From positions 6,634,001 through 6,698,000 of the forward strand of contig CM034546.1 in the NCBI GenBank assembly GCA_020055645.1: a stretch of 64,000 nt of DNA, in the 5' to 3' direction. The notes beneath the pieces were generated by a model, which was not told the origin of the DNA, searched no databases, and was given only the letters and a program-made list of their open reading frames with translations. The stretch comes from Tomocerus qinae (taxonomy: Eukaryota > Arthropoda > Collembola > Entomobryomorpha > Tomoceridae). Below, one piece after another: positions 1-11,468 of the stretch (position 1 is its first letter; every line of letters starts with the position of its first letter). The position numbers and the translations under genes are program-made.

Positions 1-1532
1 AAACTTAGCCATTAGTAAAAATGACTAACTAAAGTTTTGTCTGAGAATATTTGTCTGAGAATTCTCCGATGGAGGCTGGGGTACACTTAGCCATTAGGAG
101 AAAAAGGTTAAAAATATTTGTCTGAACTAATGTCTTAGAATATTTGTCTTGGAATATAGGGTAAATAGAAAGTAGGAAATAGTCATGTGATTGATCTTAA
201 GAAAGATGTCATGTGATAGATTGTAAGAAAGATGTCATATGATTAAGTGTAAGTTGTAAATGTCATGTGATTTAGTTTAAGTAATATTGAATTGTTAAAA
301 TGTCATGTGAGTGAATTGCAAATGTCATGTGAGTGAATTGTAAATGTCATGTGAGTGAATTGTAAATGTCATGTGATTAAGTTTAAGGAAAAATTGAATT
401 GTTAAAATGTCATGTGATTGAATTGTGTATGTCATATTATTACATTGTAAAAGTGGGGTAGTAGGGCGGTTGCTAGTAGGTCGGCACCGACCCCTTATGT
501 ATAATTGAATTGTGTATGTTATGTTATTACATTGTAACAGTGGAGTAGTAGGGCGGTTGCTAGTAGGTCGGCACCGACCCCTTATGTATAATTGAATGTG
601 TTGAGTGTGTGTAATTGGAGTAGTTGACCCCTGTGCTTGAACGTCCGCACTGAAGGTATAAGTATGAGCTCCTTGTGAAACGGAGCTCAGTCTCGTTCGG
701 GAAGTTGCTGTGGTAGTCTCTCTTGGGAAGTTCCAAGTCTCTTTCTGAAGGTTGCTCGTGTAGTCTCGTTCTCAGAAGTTTCTGGTGGAGGAGTTGGTGT
801 GTTTAGCCTTTTGAACTAAAGGCTAACTAAAGTTTTGTCTGAAAATTTCTGAGTGGAGGCGTTGGTACGTTTAGCCAACTGGGAATGGCTAACTAAAAGC
901 TAGCTAAAGTTTTGGCTAAAAGTGTTTGTGAAGTTTTTCATACGTTTTGAAGAAATGGCTTAGCAGAGTGACTTGCTAAGTGGGAAGTTCTTCGTACGTT
1001 TTGAATAAATGATTGATTGAAGTTTAGCAGATGTGACTTGCTATTTTGTGAAAGGCTTCTCTGGGGTGGAAGTTTGCTTCTTTCTTCTCAAGCCATTTTC
1101 GAGAACGAGCAAAGGGTCTATTAGAAAAATAGCGTTTGTATTGTTTGATGGCCAGGAAGCTTATTGGTTGTCAATAAGAATTAGAATAAGAGACATTCTA
1201 ATTGGGAAGTGAGACCCAGGAAGAAAAGTGTTTTTGGTTCTTTTGTGAATTAATTAATTGTGTTTTTGTGAATTGATTAATTGTGTTTTTGTGTGAAATA
1301 AAGTGTAACTGATTTTGTGTGAATGAAGATCACGGAATTAGTGCATTTTTTGTTTATTGAATAGAAAAGCAGTGAGAACGAAAAATCCTTAGGTAGGTTC
1401 TGTCTATTTAAGGTTGGTCCTTCGAGTATTATCGTGACGACTCTCTATCTTAGCAATACTAACGTTGTGTTGCGAGGTAGCGTGCAATTACAGGCAAGAA
1501 GTTATAACAGACTTTGACTTCTCTGTAATATA
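1..1532 (+). repeat. 5' LTR (partial)
   Basis: Direct copy of 4484-6015. It contains a run of about 22-bp units built on AATGTCATGTGAGTGAATTG (roughly 290-420) and two copies of an approximately 80-bp module with the palindrome TCGGCACCGA (about 465-595). The shared sequence ends at 1532, just before the primer-binding site. Confidence 0.92.
657..691 (+). promoter_or_regulatory. LTR core promoter: TATA box plus TCAGT initiator
   Basis: TATAAGTA lies at 657-664 and the arthropod initiator TCAGT at 687-691, placing the A of the initiator 32 bp from the first T of the TATA box, which is canonical spacing. A 7-bp inverted repeat (GAGCTCC / GGAGCTC) lies between them. The same module recurs at 5140-5174 in the 3' LTR. 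The predicted transcription start is 689, so R would begin here. Confidence 0.65.
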
Positions 1533-1533
1533 A

Positions 1534-1551
1534 TGGTCCTTCGAGCCGGAT
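1534..1551 (+). other. Primer-binding site matching tRNA-Tyr 3' end
   Basis: TGGTCCTTCGAGCCGGAT is the reverse complement of the 3' end of insect tRNA-Tyr (ATCCGGCTCGAAGGA plus CCA), as I recall that tRNA. It starts one base after the LTR end, the expected place for minus-strand priming. Confidence 0.8.
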
Positions 1552-1775
1552 CGAAGTGATCGGCGATCTGTGCTTTGTGCAAAAGTGGAATTGAACTGTT
1601 ACAGTGATATCCTGAATCGGCTCACATGGTGAGTGCGGGTTGGATTGTAACAAGTGACCTAGCTATTGGTTGGACATCAATAGTGAAATTGTGAAATGGT
1701 AGTTGTAACCATTGGTATCCTGAGTCGGCTCACATAGTGAGTGCAGATTGGATGTTTCAGAATAGTGGAAAGTAA

Positions 1776-4184
1776 GTGAAATTAAAAGTGTTGACAATGA
1801 GTGCTAAAAGTATTGCAGTGAGGAGCCGGAGAGGCCAACGTGTTCCTGATAGTCTTGGTGAAGGAGTTCGAGAATCTCCAGTAGTAAGGAGAAGAACTGA
1901 TGCCGCAATAGTGAAGGAAGCGAAGAATGGTCGACGTATCTCTGGGAGCAGGATGTCTGCATTGTCCAAGGAAACTGTAAGTACTCAGGCCATGTCATTA
2001 ATACAGAATAAGTTGCACGAAGAAACTATTATTGGAACTGAGAAACTGGATGAGACTGTAGCAATCCAGTGTATGAAAATTGAAGAAAGAAGTCCGAGTG
2101 AGCGATGCTGTACGGATGCAGACGAAGATCGCAGCGTGACTTCAAGTAAGAAATCTGTTGTGTCCAAAGAAAGTAATTCCTCGAAGGAAAGTGTAAAGGC
2201 GCAACGATTATTGCAAGCAGAGAAAGAACATCTTGACAGAATGGCTGAACTAGATGCCAAAGAACATGAAAGATGTAGGCTTCTAGAGGAAAGACGTAAG
2301 CTTGAAGAGAAGGCAGCTATAGATAGAATTGCTGAACTAGATGCCAAGGATCGTGAAAGACGTAGGCTTCTAGAAAAGGAGAGATCGAAACTCTTCGCAG
2401 CTTTAGCTGAAGAAGAAAGAAGACTCGCCAAGCAGAAAAGCAGACGACGTCTAATTGAGAAACTGAAAAGGATGATGCGGACTGCTCAACCTTGTACCTT
2501 TACTTCGGCTGAACAGGAGGAATTCAAGATTCTGAGCAAAAACCCCAAAGTGATGCGGGAGTTAGCCAAAGCTTGGAAGGAAGGTCAGGACAATTTCAAG
2601 ACCTGTGAGGAAAATCAACATTTGAAGGACCTGGTTAATGAGATATTTCGGCGTTACCAGGATAGTGACAAAGTTTCCATAGGTTCAAAGAAGGATGACA
2701 GGGAGACATGTCTGGACGACAGGAATTCCCAGGCATTGACAGATGAACTCGAAATGGAAGACTCTGTTTCTTGTGCCACAGATGAGGTGAGGATTTCCCG
2801 CTCAGAAGAAGACATTGCTGTATCTGAGATTGGAGAAGACTTTCCATGTGGTCAGATGGATAACAATGAAGTTATCATCTTTAATGATGATGAGATCGAG
2901 ACTGATCAAGTAGAAGAAGAATCTCAGTTGCTAACTGAGAATGTATGTGATAAGGATCTGCCAACTCTTCTGGATGAAGGGGACTCCGGAGAATTCGAAG
3001 ATGAAACTGGAGCGGATCTATTAAACCTGAAGGATGAAAGTGAGCCACATTGCTGTACCTGTCGGAGTGAAGATATCTCGTGGAGGTTGCAGCAAATCGA
3101 AGTTGATGACGTGGTCACCAATTCCATTTGTGTGATGAAGGGACTCAAGACGAAGAATCCCTTAGTGAAGGATGTGTTCCAACCTCTGCCGTTAGATGGA
3201 CCAAAGTTATCATGTGATACTTTGCCAGGAGGTTGTCAAGAGATGACGCGACTGGAAGATGCTGTTGAGGCCGAGCAGCCGTCGAGTCAACAGTTAGTTG
3301 AATTGTTCCTGCCGTGTTCAAATGTAAATGGAGACGCTGTTGAAGCCAAGCAGCCGTCGTGCCAGAAGCCGGCATTAGAAACCCAGCATTTGGAAGAAGT
3401 AGATGACAATGCTGGGGATGTCAAGCGACCTATTAGTCAAGTTGTGACTGGCCGCATAAAGAAGACTCGAAGATCTTCTAAGTACCAAAACAGAAGGAAG
3501 GCTGGACGACCTTCCCAGCATCCAGGATGTAAGGTGAAAGCTGGACGACCTTTCCAGCACCCAGGACGTAAGGTGAAAGCTGGACGACCTTCCCAGCATC
3601 AAAGAATTAAGATGAAGACTGGACGAGTTTCCCAGCATCAGACTAAGAGAGCTGGACGATTTCCCCAGCATTTGAAACGTGAACAAAGATGTCTCACATT
3701 GAAACCGGGTGGTAGCCAGAAGCAGATGCTTTGGAATAGACCCAAGGAGAAATCTCTGCTAATGGAAGGACGTGTACCTTGGAGTTACACTGCAGAGACT
3801 AGTGGTGACAGTGATCGACGGGGAATGGAGAGCAGATGCCCTAAAGAGGTTCCTCCCGCCGAAGACGAACCTGACTGTCGTTCGCATCTTGTACATGGTG
3901 TTACAAGAACAGGAGATATGAATTCCTGTGACGACCTGGTCAGGAAGGGAATGCATTGCACAGAATGGAATTCTGTTATGAAAATTGTTGACGAGCGCCA
4001 ACTGCATAGGAACGTGCAGAAAACTAGTGTGATGACCTCTGGATTGAGCATCACATTTGCTCAGGAAGATGGAATGAGCATCACATTTGCTCTGGTGATG
4101 TGGATGAGCATCACATTTGCTCTGAGAAAATGGATGAGCATCAAATTTGTTCAAGAAGAAAATCCGATATTGACGACGACGTAA
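1776..4184 (+). CDS. Gag-like protein of non-autonomous LTR element
   Basis: An 802-codon ORF fills the internal region; a second in-frame ATG at 1797 is an equally good start. Residues about 140-225 are charged and heptad-like, a probable coiled coil containing two near-copies of a segment with RIAELDAKDRERRRLLE. The middle is acidic. Residues about 565-635 carry five tandem units built on KAGRPSQHPG, basic and GRP-containing like AT-hooks. Near the C-terminus a 10-residue unit (core MSITFA) is repeated four times, encoded by 30-bp DNA repeats at about 4039-4160. There is no zinc knuckle, protease or polymerase. It probably supplies a nucleic-acid-binding particle protein; I do not recognise a named family. 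Confidence 0.7.
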   Translation: MKLKVLTMSAKSIAVRSRRGQRVPDSLGEGVRESPVVRRRTDAAIVKEAKNGRRISGSRMSALSKETVSTQAMSLIQNKLHEETIIGTEKLDETVAIQCMKIEERSPSERCCTDADEDRSVTSSKKSVVSKESNSSKESVKAQRLLQAEKEHLDRMAELDAKEHERCRLLEERRKLEEKAAIDRIAELDAKDRERRRLLEKERSKLFAALAEEERRLAKQKSRRRLIEKLKRMMRTAQPCTFTSAEQEEFKILSKNPKVMRELAKAWKEGQDNFKTCEENQHLKDLVNEIFRRYQDSDKVSIGSKKDDRETCLDDRNSQALTDELEMEDSVSCATDEVRISRSEEDIAVSEIGEDFPCGQMDNNEVIIFNDDEIETDQVEEESQLLTENVCDKDLPTLLDEGDSGEFEDETGADLLNLKDESEPHCCTCRSEDISWRLQQIEVDDVVTNSICVMKGLKTKNPLVKDVFQPLPLDGPKLSCDTLPGGCQEMTRLEDAVEAEQPSSQQLVELFLPCSNVNGDAVEAKQPSCQKPALETQHLEEVDDNAGDVKRPISQVVTGRIKKTRRSSKYQNRRKAGRPSQHPGCKVKAGRPFQHPGRKVKAGRPSQHQRIKMKTGRVSQHQTKRAGRFPQHLKREQRCLTLKPGGSQKQMLWNRPKEKSLLMEGRVPWSYTAETSGDSDRRGMESRCPKEVPPAEDEPDCRSHLVHGVTRTGDMNSCDDLVRKGMHCTEWNSVMKIVDERQLHRNVQKTSVMTSGLSITFAQEDGMSITFALVMWMSITFALRKWMSIKFVQEENPILTTT

Positions 4185-4228
4185 TCGACGTGAAAATAAT
4201 TAGTAGATGTTCCCCTAGAAGCATCTAC

Positions 4229-4237
4229 GGGGGGAAG
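4229..4237 (+). other. Polypurine tract
   Basis: GGGGGGAAG lies two bases before the TGTTG that starts the 3' LTR, the expected position for plus-strand priming. Confidence 0.75.
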
Positions 4238-4239
4238 TA

Positions 4240-6015
4240 TGTTGTCGATTACGATAGGTTAGTAGCATGTTGCCGATCACATGTAAACAAAATGCAAATG
4301 TAAATAATTTGAATGTGAGCGGCAAGTATAGCATGTGTAGTGTGCGGTAGTTTTAAATATCTGTAATATTTTCTCCGACGGAGGCTTGGGCACTTTAGCC
4401 AAATTTAGCCAAATTTACTCTTTACTAACTAATATTTTGTCTGAGAATTGTCCGTTGGAGAATCCTCCGATGGAGGCTTGGGCAAACTTAGCCATTAGTA
4501 AAAATGACTAACTAAAGTTTTGTCTGAGAATATTTGTCTGAGAATTCTCCGATGGAGGCTGGGGTACACTTAGCCATTAGGAGAAAAAGGTTAAAAATAT
4601 TTGTCTGAACTAATGTCTTAGAATATTTGTCTTGGAATATAGGGTAAATAGAAAGTAGGAAATAGTCATGTGATTGATCTTAAGAAAGATGTCATGTGAT
4701 AGATTGTAAGAAAGATGTCATATGATTAAGTGTAAGTTGTAAATGTCATGTGATTTAGTTTAAGTAATATTGAATTGTTAAAATGTCATGTGAGTGAATT
4801 GCAAATGTCATGTGAGTGAATTGTAAATGTCATGTGAGTGAATTGTAAATGTCATGTGATTAAGTTTAAGGAAAAATTGAATTGTTAAAATGTCATGTGA
4901 TTGAATTGTGTATGTCATATTATTACATTGTAAAAGTGGGGTAGTAGGGCGGTTGCTAGTAGGTCGGCACCGACCCCTTATGTATAATTGAATTGTGTAT
5001 GTTATGTTATTACATTGTAACAGTGGAGTAGTAGGGCGGTTGCTAGTAGGTCGGCACCGACCCCTTATGTATAATTGAATGTGTTGAGTGTGTGTAATTG
5101 GAGTAGTTGACCCCTGTGCTTGAACGTCCGCACTGAAGGTATAAGTATGAGCTCCTTGTGAAACGGAGCTCAGTCTCGTTCGGGAAGTTGCTGTGGTAGT
5201 CTCTCTTGGGAAGTTCCAAGTCTCTTTCTGAAGGTTGCTCGTGTAGTCTCGTTCTCAGAAGTTTCTGGTGGAGGAGTTGGTGTGTTTAGCCTTTTGAACT
5301 AAAGGCTAACTAAAGTTTTGTCTGAAAATTTCTGAGTGGAGGCGTTGGTACGTTTAGCCAACTGGGAATGGCTAACTAAAAGCTAGCTAAAGTTTTGGCT
5401 AAAAGTGTTTGTGAAGTTTTTCATACGTTTTGAAGAAATGGCTTAGCAGAGTGACTTGCTAAGTGGGAAGTTCTTCGTACGTTTTGAATAAATGATTGAT
5501 TGAAGTTTAGCAGATGTGACTTGCTATTTTGTGAAAGGCTTCTCTGGGGTGGAAGTTTGCTTCTTTCTTCTCAAGCCATTTTCGAGAACGAGCAAAGGGT
5601 CTATTAGAAAAATAGCGTTTGTATTGTTTGATGGCCAGGAAGCTTATTGGTTGTCAATAAGAATTAGAATAAGAGACATTCTAATTGGGAAGTGAGACCC
5701 AGGAAGAAAAGTGTTTTTGGTTCTTTTGTGAATTAATTAATTGTGTTTTTGTGAATTGATTAATTGTGTTTTTGTGTGAAATAAAGTGTAACTGATTTTG
5801 TGTGAATGAAGATCACGGAATTAGTGCATTTTTTGTTTATTGAATAGAAAAGCAGTGAGAACGAAAAATCCTTAGGTAGGTTCTGTCTATTTAAGGTTGG
5901 TCCTTCGAGTATTATCGTGACGACTCTCTATCTTAGCAATACTAACGTTGTGTTGCGAGGTAGCGTACATTTACAGGCAAGAAGTTATAACAGACTTTGA
6001 CTTCTCTGTAATATA
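4240..6015 (+). repeat. 3' LTR, complete (about 1.78 kb)
   Basis: It starts TGTTGTCG after the polypurine tract and ends with TAATATA, matching the end of the 5' LTR; the next base differs between the copies (1533 a, 6016 g). It contains the same promoter module (5140-5174) and tandem modules as the 5' copy. Confidence 0.85.
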
Positions 6016-6244
6016 GGGAAATACATAATACAACCAATTTATTCAATTCTTCATGAAATAATGATTAGGTACCACAAGTGGTCAGAACTAATAAGTATAG
6101 AAGCGAACTTTTTAAGAAAATTCAAATGTCTTTTAATTAGCAGAATTGTGAAATGTATATAAATATTCTGTAGATGTAAAATTAAAATATGCTATGTAAA
6201 TATCTAAATATATAATTAATATACTATATGTAATCTTCCGACAG

Positions 6245-8560
6245 GGTTCCATCCCCAAGGGACTTCATACCCAGCCTAGCCCAACATCCGTCAAGTGTAC
6301 TGAACATTTTCTGCAGATGGGGTTTGCAGATAATTTTCAGCATTATGATTACGGCCCCAACAAAAATCAAGAAGTTTATGGCTCCAAAACACCTCCCTTG
6401 TACTATTTGAAGGACACAACTATACCTGTTGGCGTATTCTATGGAAAATCTGACAACCTAGTCGTTGCTAAGGTAAAATATTTTATCCTACTTCACTTTT
6501 CCTAAAATCATATGCTGAATATAAAGGAAATAAAGAGAGATTCAGCACGTAATTTTACGGTTTGATTCGTGATACACTTTGTTTTATCCTTTAAAGAATT
6601 AACAGACCTGACATCAATTTTTTATTTCAATCAATTTTTCTTGAAACATGAAATATTTGAAATTAATGAAACAAATACAATGTTCATGTGTACACGCATG
6701 CGCGTTTTATTTATTTCAAGTGAAATTTATTGAAATGTTTGAAATAAATACCATGTACCGTATTCATTTCATTTATTTCAAATATTTCATTTTTCATGCA
6801 AGGAAAGTGGGGTAAAGTATTTCGCGAAATATTCCAGAATTTTTGGCCATTTATTTCCGAGAAATATTTCAAGAGCTATATCTGATTACGAGGTTCAAAA
6901 TATAGCTCGCAGAAGATAACTATATTACTTCATTGTTCGTAATTATTTAATTTCACATTACATAACAATCCAAGTCAGTACAAAATTTCAACAAATTAAA
7001 CTGAAAGTTGAAATGGACTATGATCAACTATTTTCTGCGAGTCTCTTTGTTCCACTATTGTTCTTTTGCGATAGTTCTAGTAAGTCTATCCGTAGTCCTC
7101 GACACAATATCGTGAAAGCCTGCGTTTATTTCTATTTCTTTAACCGTTTTTGATTCTTCTGGCGTTCTAGTCTTTATTTAACCCAGACACATAAATATCA
7201 TTTTGCTTGAAAATGATCTGAAATAGGGTAGATATTTATTTTTAAATATTTTACCAAGACTCCCCAATAGATTAGGTTAGGTTAGTAAGTTACATTTCAT
7301 AGCTTTCATAGCACATATCATAGCTTTCTGTTGGCATGTTAAAAAGCCGTGAAAAAGGGCAAAAATAAAATTTATATGACCAGGGATGGAAGCCTTGTTC
7401 AGTTTACTTCCCATCAACTCAACTCTACTAATCAGCCATGGTTAATATTATTAACGTTAAAGTTAGGGTCGGCTACACGTTATTATTCAACGTAAAGTTG
7501 ACGTTAACGTCATTATTTAGTAGGGCATGAAAAACATTTCCTTTTTGCACATTTTTGCCTTTCTCCTACGACATTCGCTACATTTGAAGGTGAATTATAA
7601 ATAAATTTGAGGTTGTTACAAACTTCCTTTGAACATAACAGAATAATATTGCCGTTTTCTATGACTTGTATATCGCATAACATAGAATTGCAATTTATTT
7701 CATTAAATTTAAAACAACCAAAAATGCAGAAAGGTTACCTTTTGCTGGGCATAAAGGCAAAAAGGAACCTTTTTTGCCTTTTTCATCTGTTACAAATAAT
7801 ACGCTGTAGATACGTTATCGTAATTTCAAAATTGGACGTCAAGGCTCGCAAATATTTATTGGTGGCTTAACGGTCTTTTTCTGATCCAAACGAATCTGCA
7901 ACTAAATTGTTCGTTATTTAGTAAATTATAACGAACACACGTTTTCAACCAAAACTTTATGCTAGGGTATTGCTATTGACGTCATGCATAGCCTTATGTA
8001 TTAGTAATATCATATAAAAAGCAAAATATATAATTTAAGATCCTTTTTATCGAAAATGAGCCAAAAATGGTAAAACTCACATCCAGAGCAAGGGATCCTC
8101 ACGTACATACAATATATTTAGAAAAACGTATCCACCAATTTGGAATCTCTATATCAGCTCCTGTTTTTCACTCAAAAACATGATACCATAATACCATCCT
8201 TCCAGAACTATGTTAAGTCTCACGTGCATGATAGGTAGAGTTTCAAAACGGTAATATATTTAAAACTGTATGCTTATGATATTGAGTCTATTGAGTATAA
8301 TATAATGGTGTATACTGTATACTATAATATATTATTCAAGAATAGAATTAAAATAAACAATTATTACACAGGCAGTCAACCATTCAACTTTTCTTTTTTA
8401 TTTTCAGGATGTTTCACGATTGGTTTCTGAATTGCCAAATTGTGTTTACGTGCAAGCTGTAAGAGAAGGGCGGAAGGGGAGCCACATCGTCTTTCTCGTT
8501 TCAAAAGATGTCAACGAGCTGTTTAACAAACCTTTCATAGATCTTGCTTTAAAATATTAA
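6245..8560 (+). CDS. Acid lipase-like protein (alpha/beta hydrolase), last two exons
   Basis: Exons 6245-6472 and 8408-8560, joined in phase 0 (CAG acceptor at 6244, AAG|GTAAAA donor, TTTTCAG acceptor). The protein resembles the C-terminal third of gastric/lysosomal acid lipases: a segment like FQ-YDYG...YGSKTPPLYYL, then VGVFYGKSDNLVVAKDV, where the D fits the catalytic Asp, then LPN and GSHIVF, where the H fits the catalytic His. The family hydrolyses triacylglycerols or cholesteryl esters and is usually secreted or lysosomal. The stop is TAA at 8558-8560, with AATAAA near 8590. The catalytic Ser and N-terminus would lie upstream, beyond the LTR element, which therefore probably sits in an intron in the same orientation as the gene. 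Alternatively the gene was truncated by that insertion. Confidence 0.75.
6603..6884. repeat. Diverged copy of hAT-type MITE family N3
   Basis: This lies in the lipase intron. Its ends (CAGACCTGACATCAATTT and the inverted ...TATATCTG) and its interior, including GTGTACACGCATGCGC, match the element at 17648-17963. No clear 8-bp duplication remains. Confidence 0.6.
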
Positions 8561-10108
8561 TAGGAAAATGCAGAATTGGGAATCTTTAAAATAAATAACT
8601 GAATTTTCTTAATGGATCCAATCGCAATCTCTGTAGTTACATCTCTATAAAGTGGCGTGATGTGTCAATTGTGTATTGTGTACAAATATCTTAAAATCAT
8701 GGTTTTGTACAAGAATCGTATGCTTGGATGTGAAATACATTCCAATAGCTATTAATACATACTATAATGGTGTAAAAGTAATTTATTAATTTGAGATGTT
8801 CTGATTTATTTGTAAGCATTAAATTCGTCTTATTAAATCATATTATTATTAGCATTAAATATATAATAAAATATGTTATTATCCCCATTATTTTGTCATC
8901 CACTTACACAAGTTTTCTTGTGCTTTTTCAATCAAAAGTACATACTTTTAGTAAATTATCTCCAAGTTATTAAGTTCCATGCAACTTAAGGTTATAAAGG
9001 CACTGCGTTGTAATGTAACCTGAATTGAATTTCTAATAAAAAATTAACCTATGCACATTCCATTTAAATATATTACTGATTTCCATTCAAAGTTTGTGTG
9101 CATGTACAAAAAATTATTTTGACATTCTAGATATACTTTTTAGTAAAAATTTATTTATGCCTACATGCGAATATAAATAGTAAAAGTTGTGGAAAATCGA
9201 TTTGCAAGGGATACAATAATTCGCTAAAGTATTTACAGTATAAAAGAAAGAGTATAGCAAATAAGATTGAAGTTGGGAATGAGTCTGTATAGGTTTTGTC
9301 GTGTATCACTTTAGATAGGTCTACACTGTTTCAGAGCCTGGAAGGATACAGGTATCTATCTACGAACACGTCCCTGCAGTTTATGTCTTGGTCGTCGTCA
9401 TTAACCAACGGTTGATGGGACAGAGCACGACTCTGTGCACTCTACCCATGAGGTGGTAGTGGAGAACCGAATAGCCATGATGACACCCGGGACTCAATGT
9501 CTGCGACATAAGCAGGAGACAAATTCAGGCTGTAACATAGCTTGTCGCAGTTCTGAAAAAGCAATGCACATATTACTAACAATGAGCCAAGGATACAAAA
9601 TTTCATTGACTCAACCACTCCAAAAGTAAATGTCCACTGCAGAGAGCTGTAGGTAATCTCATTAAAATTGGAGTGATACACTATACTTCCAGAATAAACC
9701 ACAAGACTATAAAATAAGTACGAAATGTGTTCTATGCTCTCAAACAATAAATAACCCAAGAGGCACCATGGGATTCGTTTTACTTTCAAGATCAACAGAA
9801 AGACACTTATATACACAAATCAAAATGCATCAGCACAATATATTAAACAGTATGAAATTGCTACAGTCTGGAATGGCTTTTCTTGAATGTCACTCTCTGT
9901 ATGCTGATTACTTATTTATTTATTATTAGAATCCATATTTTTCTAACATGGACATAGATGGATGGCAAAGGATGTAAAAATTGTTATCTTCCTTCCTGTA
10001 GTCTTAATTTACGTTCTTTATTTAAATATAATACAACAAATTACACATCAGAAACTCAGGTACCTTCCCTCTTAACAAATTATAAGATGGAGAAATGAAA
10101 TGGTTTAA
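8561..10108. other. Intergenic, no supported gene
   Basis: AT-rich spacer after the lipase. A more GC-balanced stretch at about 9290-9560 looks like a decayed repeat, but I found no paralogue, target duplication or tRNA-like box. A minus-strand ORF at 9442-9816 is hydrophobic but matches nothing I know. Confidence 0.5.
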
Positions 10109-11468
10109 TCAAATGGCAATGAGCATTTTCAAGGTTCCCTCGCATATATCCAACAAAAATACCGGAGGACTGTCTTTGGAGATTGAGCTGTAGTTTCCAA
10201 TCCTAAAGAAGACCGGTCTGCAGGATTTCACGTATTTCTGCATATAGCGACTCTCCATTTCGTTATTCGAAGAGAAAAGTGACAGACTTTGAGTGATGTT
10301 GTTGTGATTTTCTGAAATCATGAATAAGATGACCAATACCAACAACCAAACAACAATAGCGATAGTCGAGTAGGTCAAAAATAAGCATAAATTGAATGTT
10401 GAGAGATTGTTGAAGAATTTGATGATAATCCACAAGCTGGCGAGAACAGATCGGTTTATGAGCACGGCCATTGGTTGTAAAAATCCACTCGCTATGTCTG
10501 TCGTCACATTTAAGTGCAGAGCCTGAATTTGATTTATGTACACCAAACTCATGGCCGACCGAACCGAGTCCTTCGTTAAATAGGTAGAGTTACCAAATCT
10601 AAACAATCAATAAAACAGGAGTATACCCCCACTAATTACTAATTAGTAATGACAATTATTTAGTGGATAACTAATTTTTAAATTGTTACCTGATTTCATT
10701 TCCGAGGAGCTTAAAATGTGTATATAATAAATAACACCCGATTAGGAGGAAGTTTATAGTGCACCACGCACATAATTGCATCCACCATATTATGATCGCA
10801 TACAGAATGAAAAGACTCCAATGTTGATACATTAAGGGTAGTAAGTTGAGTGGATGAAGTCGAGAGTCATACATTACAATAGTGAAACCACCAACTCCAA
10901 TGGGATACACAAATAAAGTAATTGTCATCAGTTTTAGGGCGATGACTTCAGATTTTGTGATATCGAAGGGCTCGTTCAAATAGTATTTGCCTAATAAAGA
11001 TTTTACCAATTACAAATTATTCAAGATTTAAATAATATTGACTATATAACTCACGCACTTACTTTCAATTTTTTTGACCACTGAGAATCCGTCTGTGGCC
11101 AAGGTTGAACCGATAGGTAAATAGATCACCATTAAGAGCTTCAGGAGACCTGATGCCAGGCAACAAATGGTACCAAGGAAGCTGAAGGCGTACTCGAATG
11201 AGTCATCCTGTTCCAAAGTAAGGATGATGAGGTGCACCGATAAGTAGATCGTTAAAGCAAACCAAGTGATCACCGAAATGCAACTCTTCACTCGATAGGA
11301 TTTTGAAGAGGAAACTCTCAGCGTCAACTTCTCTGGGTCGAAAATGGCTGGAAATGCACCCAAATAATTCGCTATTTTAACATTGAAAGCTAGAAGGTCG
11401 TATACTTTCTGACGATATTTCGGAATCTTGAATTTCGTTTCTCCTTTCTGAGACGATGTCTTATCCAT
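10109..11468 (-). CDS. Multi-TM chemoreceptor-like protein, array gene 1
   Basis: Three exons on the minus strand: 11468-11063, 10990-10690 and 10598-10109, total 1197 nt (398 aa). Donors GTAAGT and GTAACA, acceptors TTATTAG and GTTTAG; junction phases 1 and 2, as in every family member here. The protein has about six clear hydrophobic spans (two, then two, then two per exon) and a conserved C-terminal block KSCRPVFFRIGNYSSISKDS ending in KMLIAI. Length, topology and tandem relatives suggest a ligand-sensing membrane receptor of the insect chemoreceptor type; the TYhhhhhQF signature is absent, so assignment to Gr or Or is inference. Unlike the downstream paralogues no ATG mini-exon is visible, and the ATG at 11468 is the start. 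About 10.6 kb from the rest of the array. Confidence 0.7.

Larger units (their letters stand above)
1..6015 (+). mobile_element. Non-autonomous LTR retroelement, 5' end cut by window
   Basis: Positions 1-1532 repeat at 4484-6015 at a constant offset of 4483 with no indel; by eye only two substitutions differ (1484 g vs 5967 a, 1487 a vs 5970 t), so the insertion is recent. Between the LTRs lie a tRNA-Tyr-type primer site, one 802-codon ORF and a polypurine tract. No reverse transcriptase, RNase H, protease or integrase reading frame exists, so the element must be mobilised in trans. The 3' LTR begins at the TG after the polypurine tract (4240), so about 243 bp of the 5' LTR lie outside the window and no target duplication can be checked. 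A BEL/Pao or Ty3-like parent is possible but cannot be decided without pol. Confidence 0.9.

Noticed and set aside
1985-2431. Serine- and leucine-rich minus-strand ORF
   Set aside because: It is the antisense shadow of the coiled-coil coding region of the retroelement protein.
9442-9816. Hydrophobic minus-strand ORF as a receptor exon
   Set aside because: No family motif, no supported splice partners and no similarity to the receptor exons in the window.
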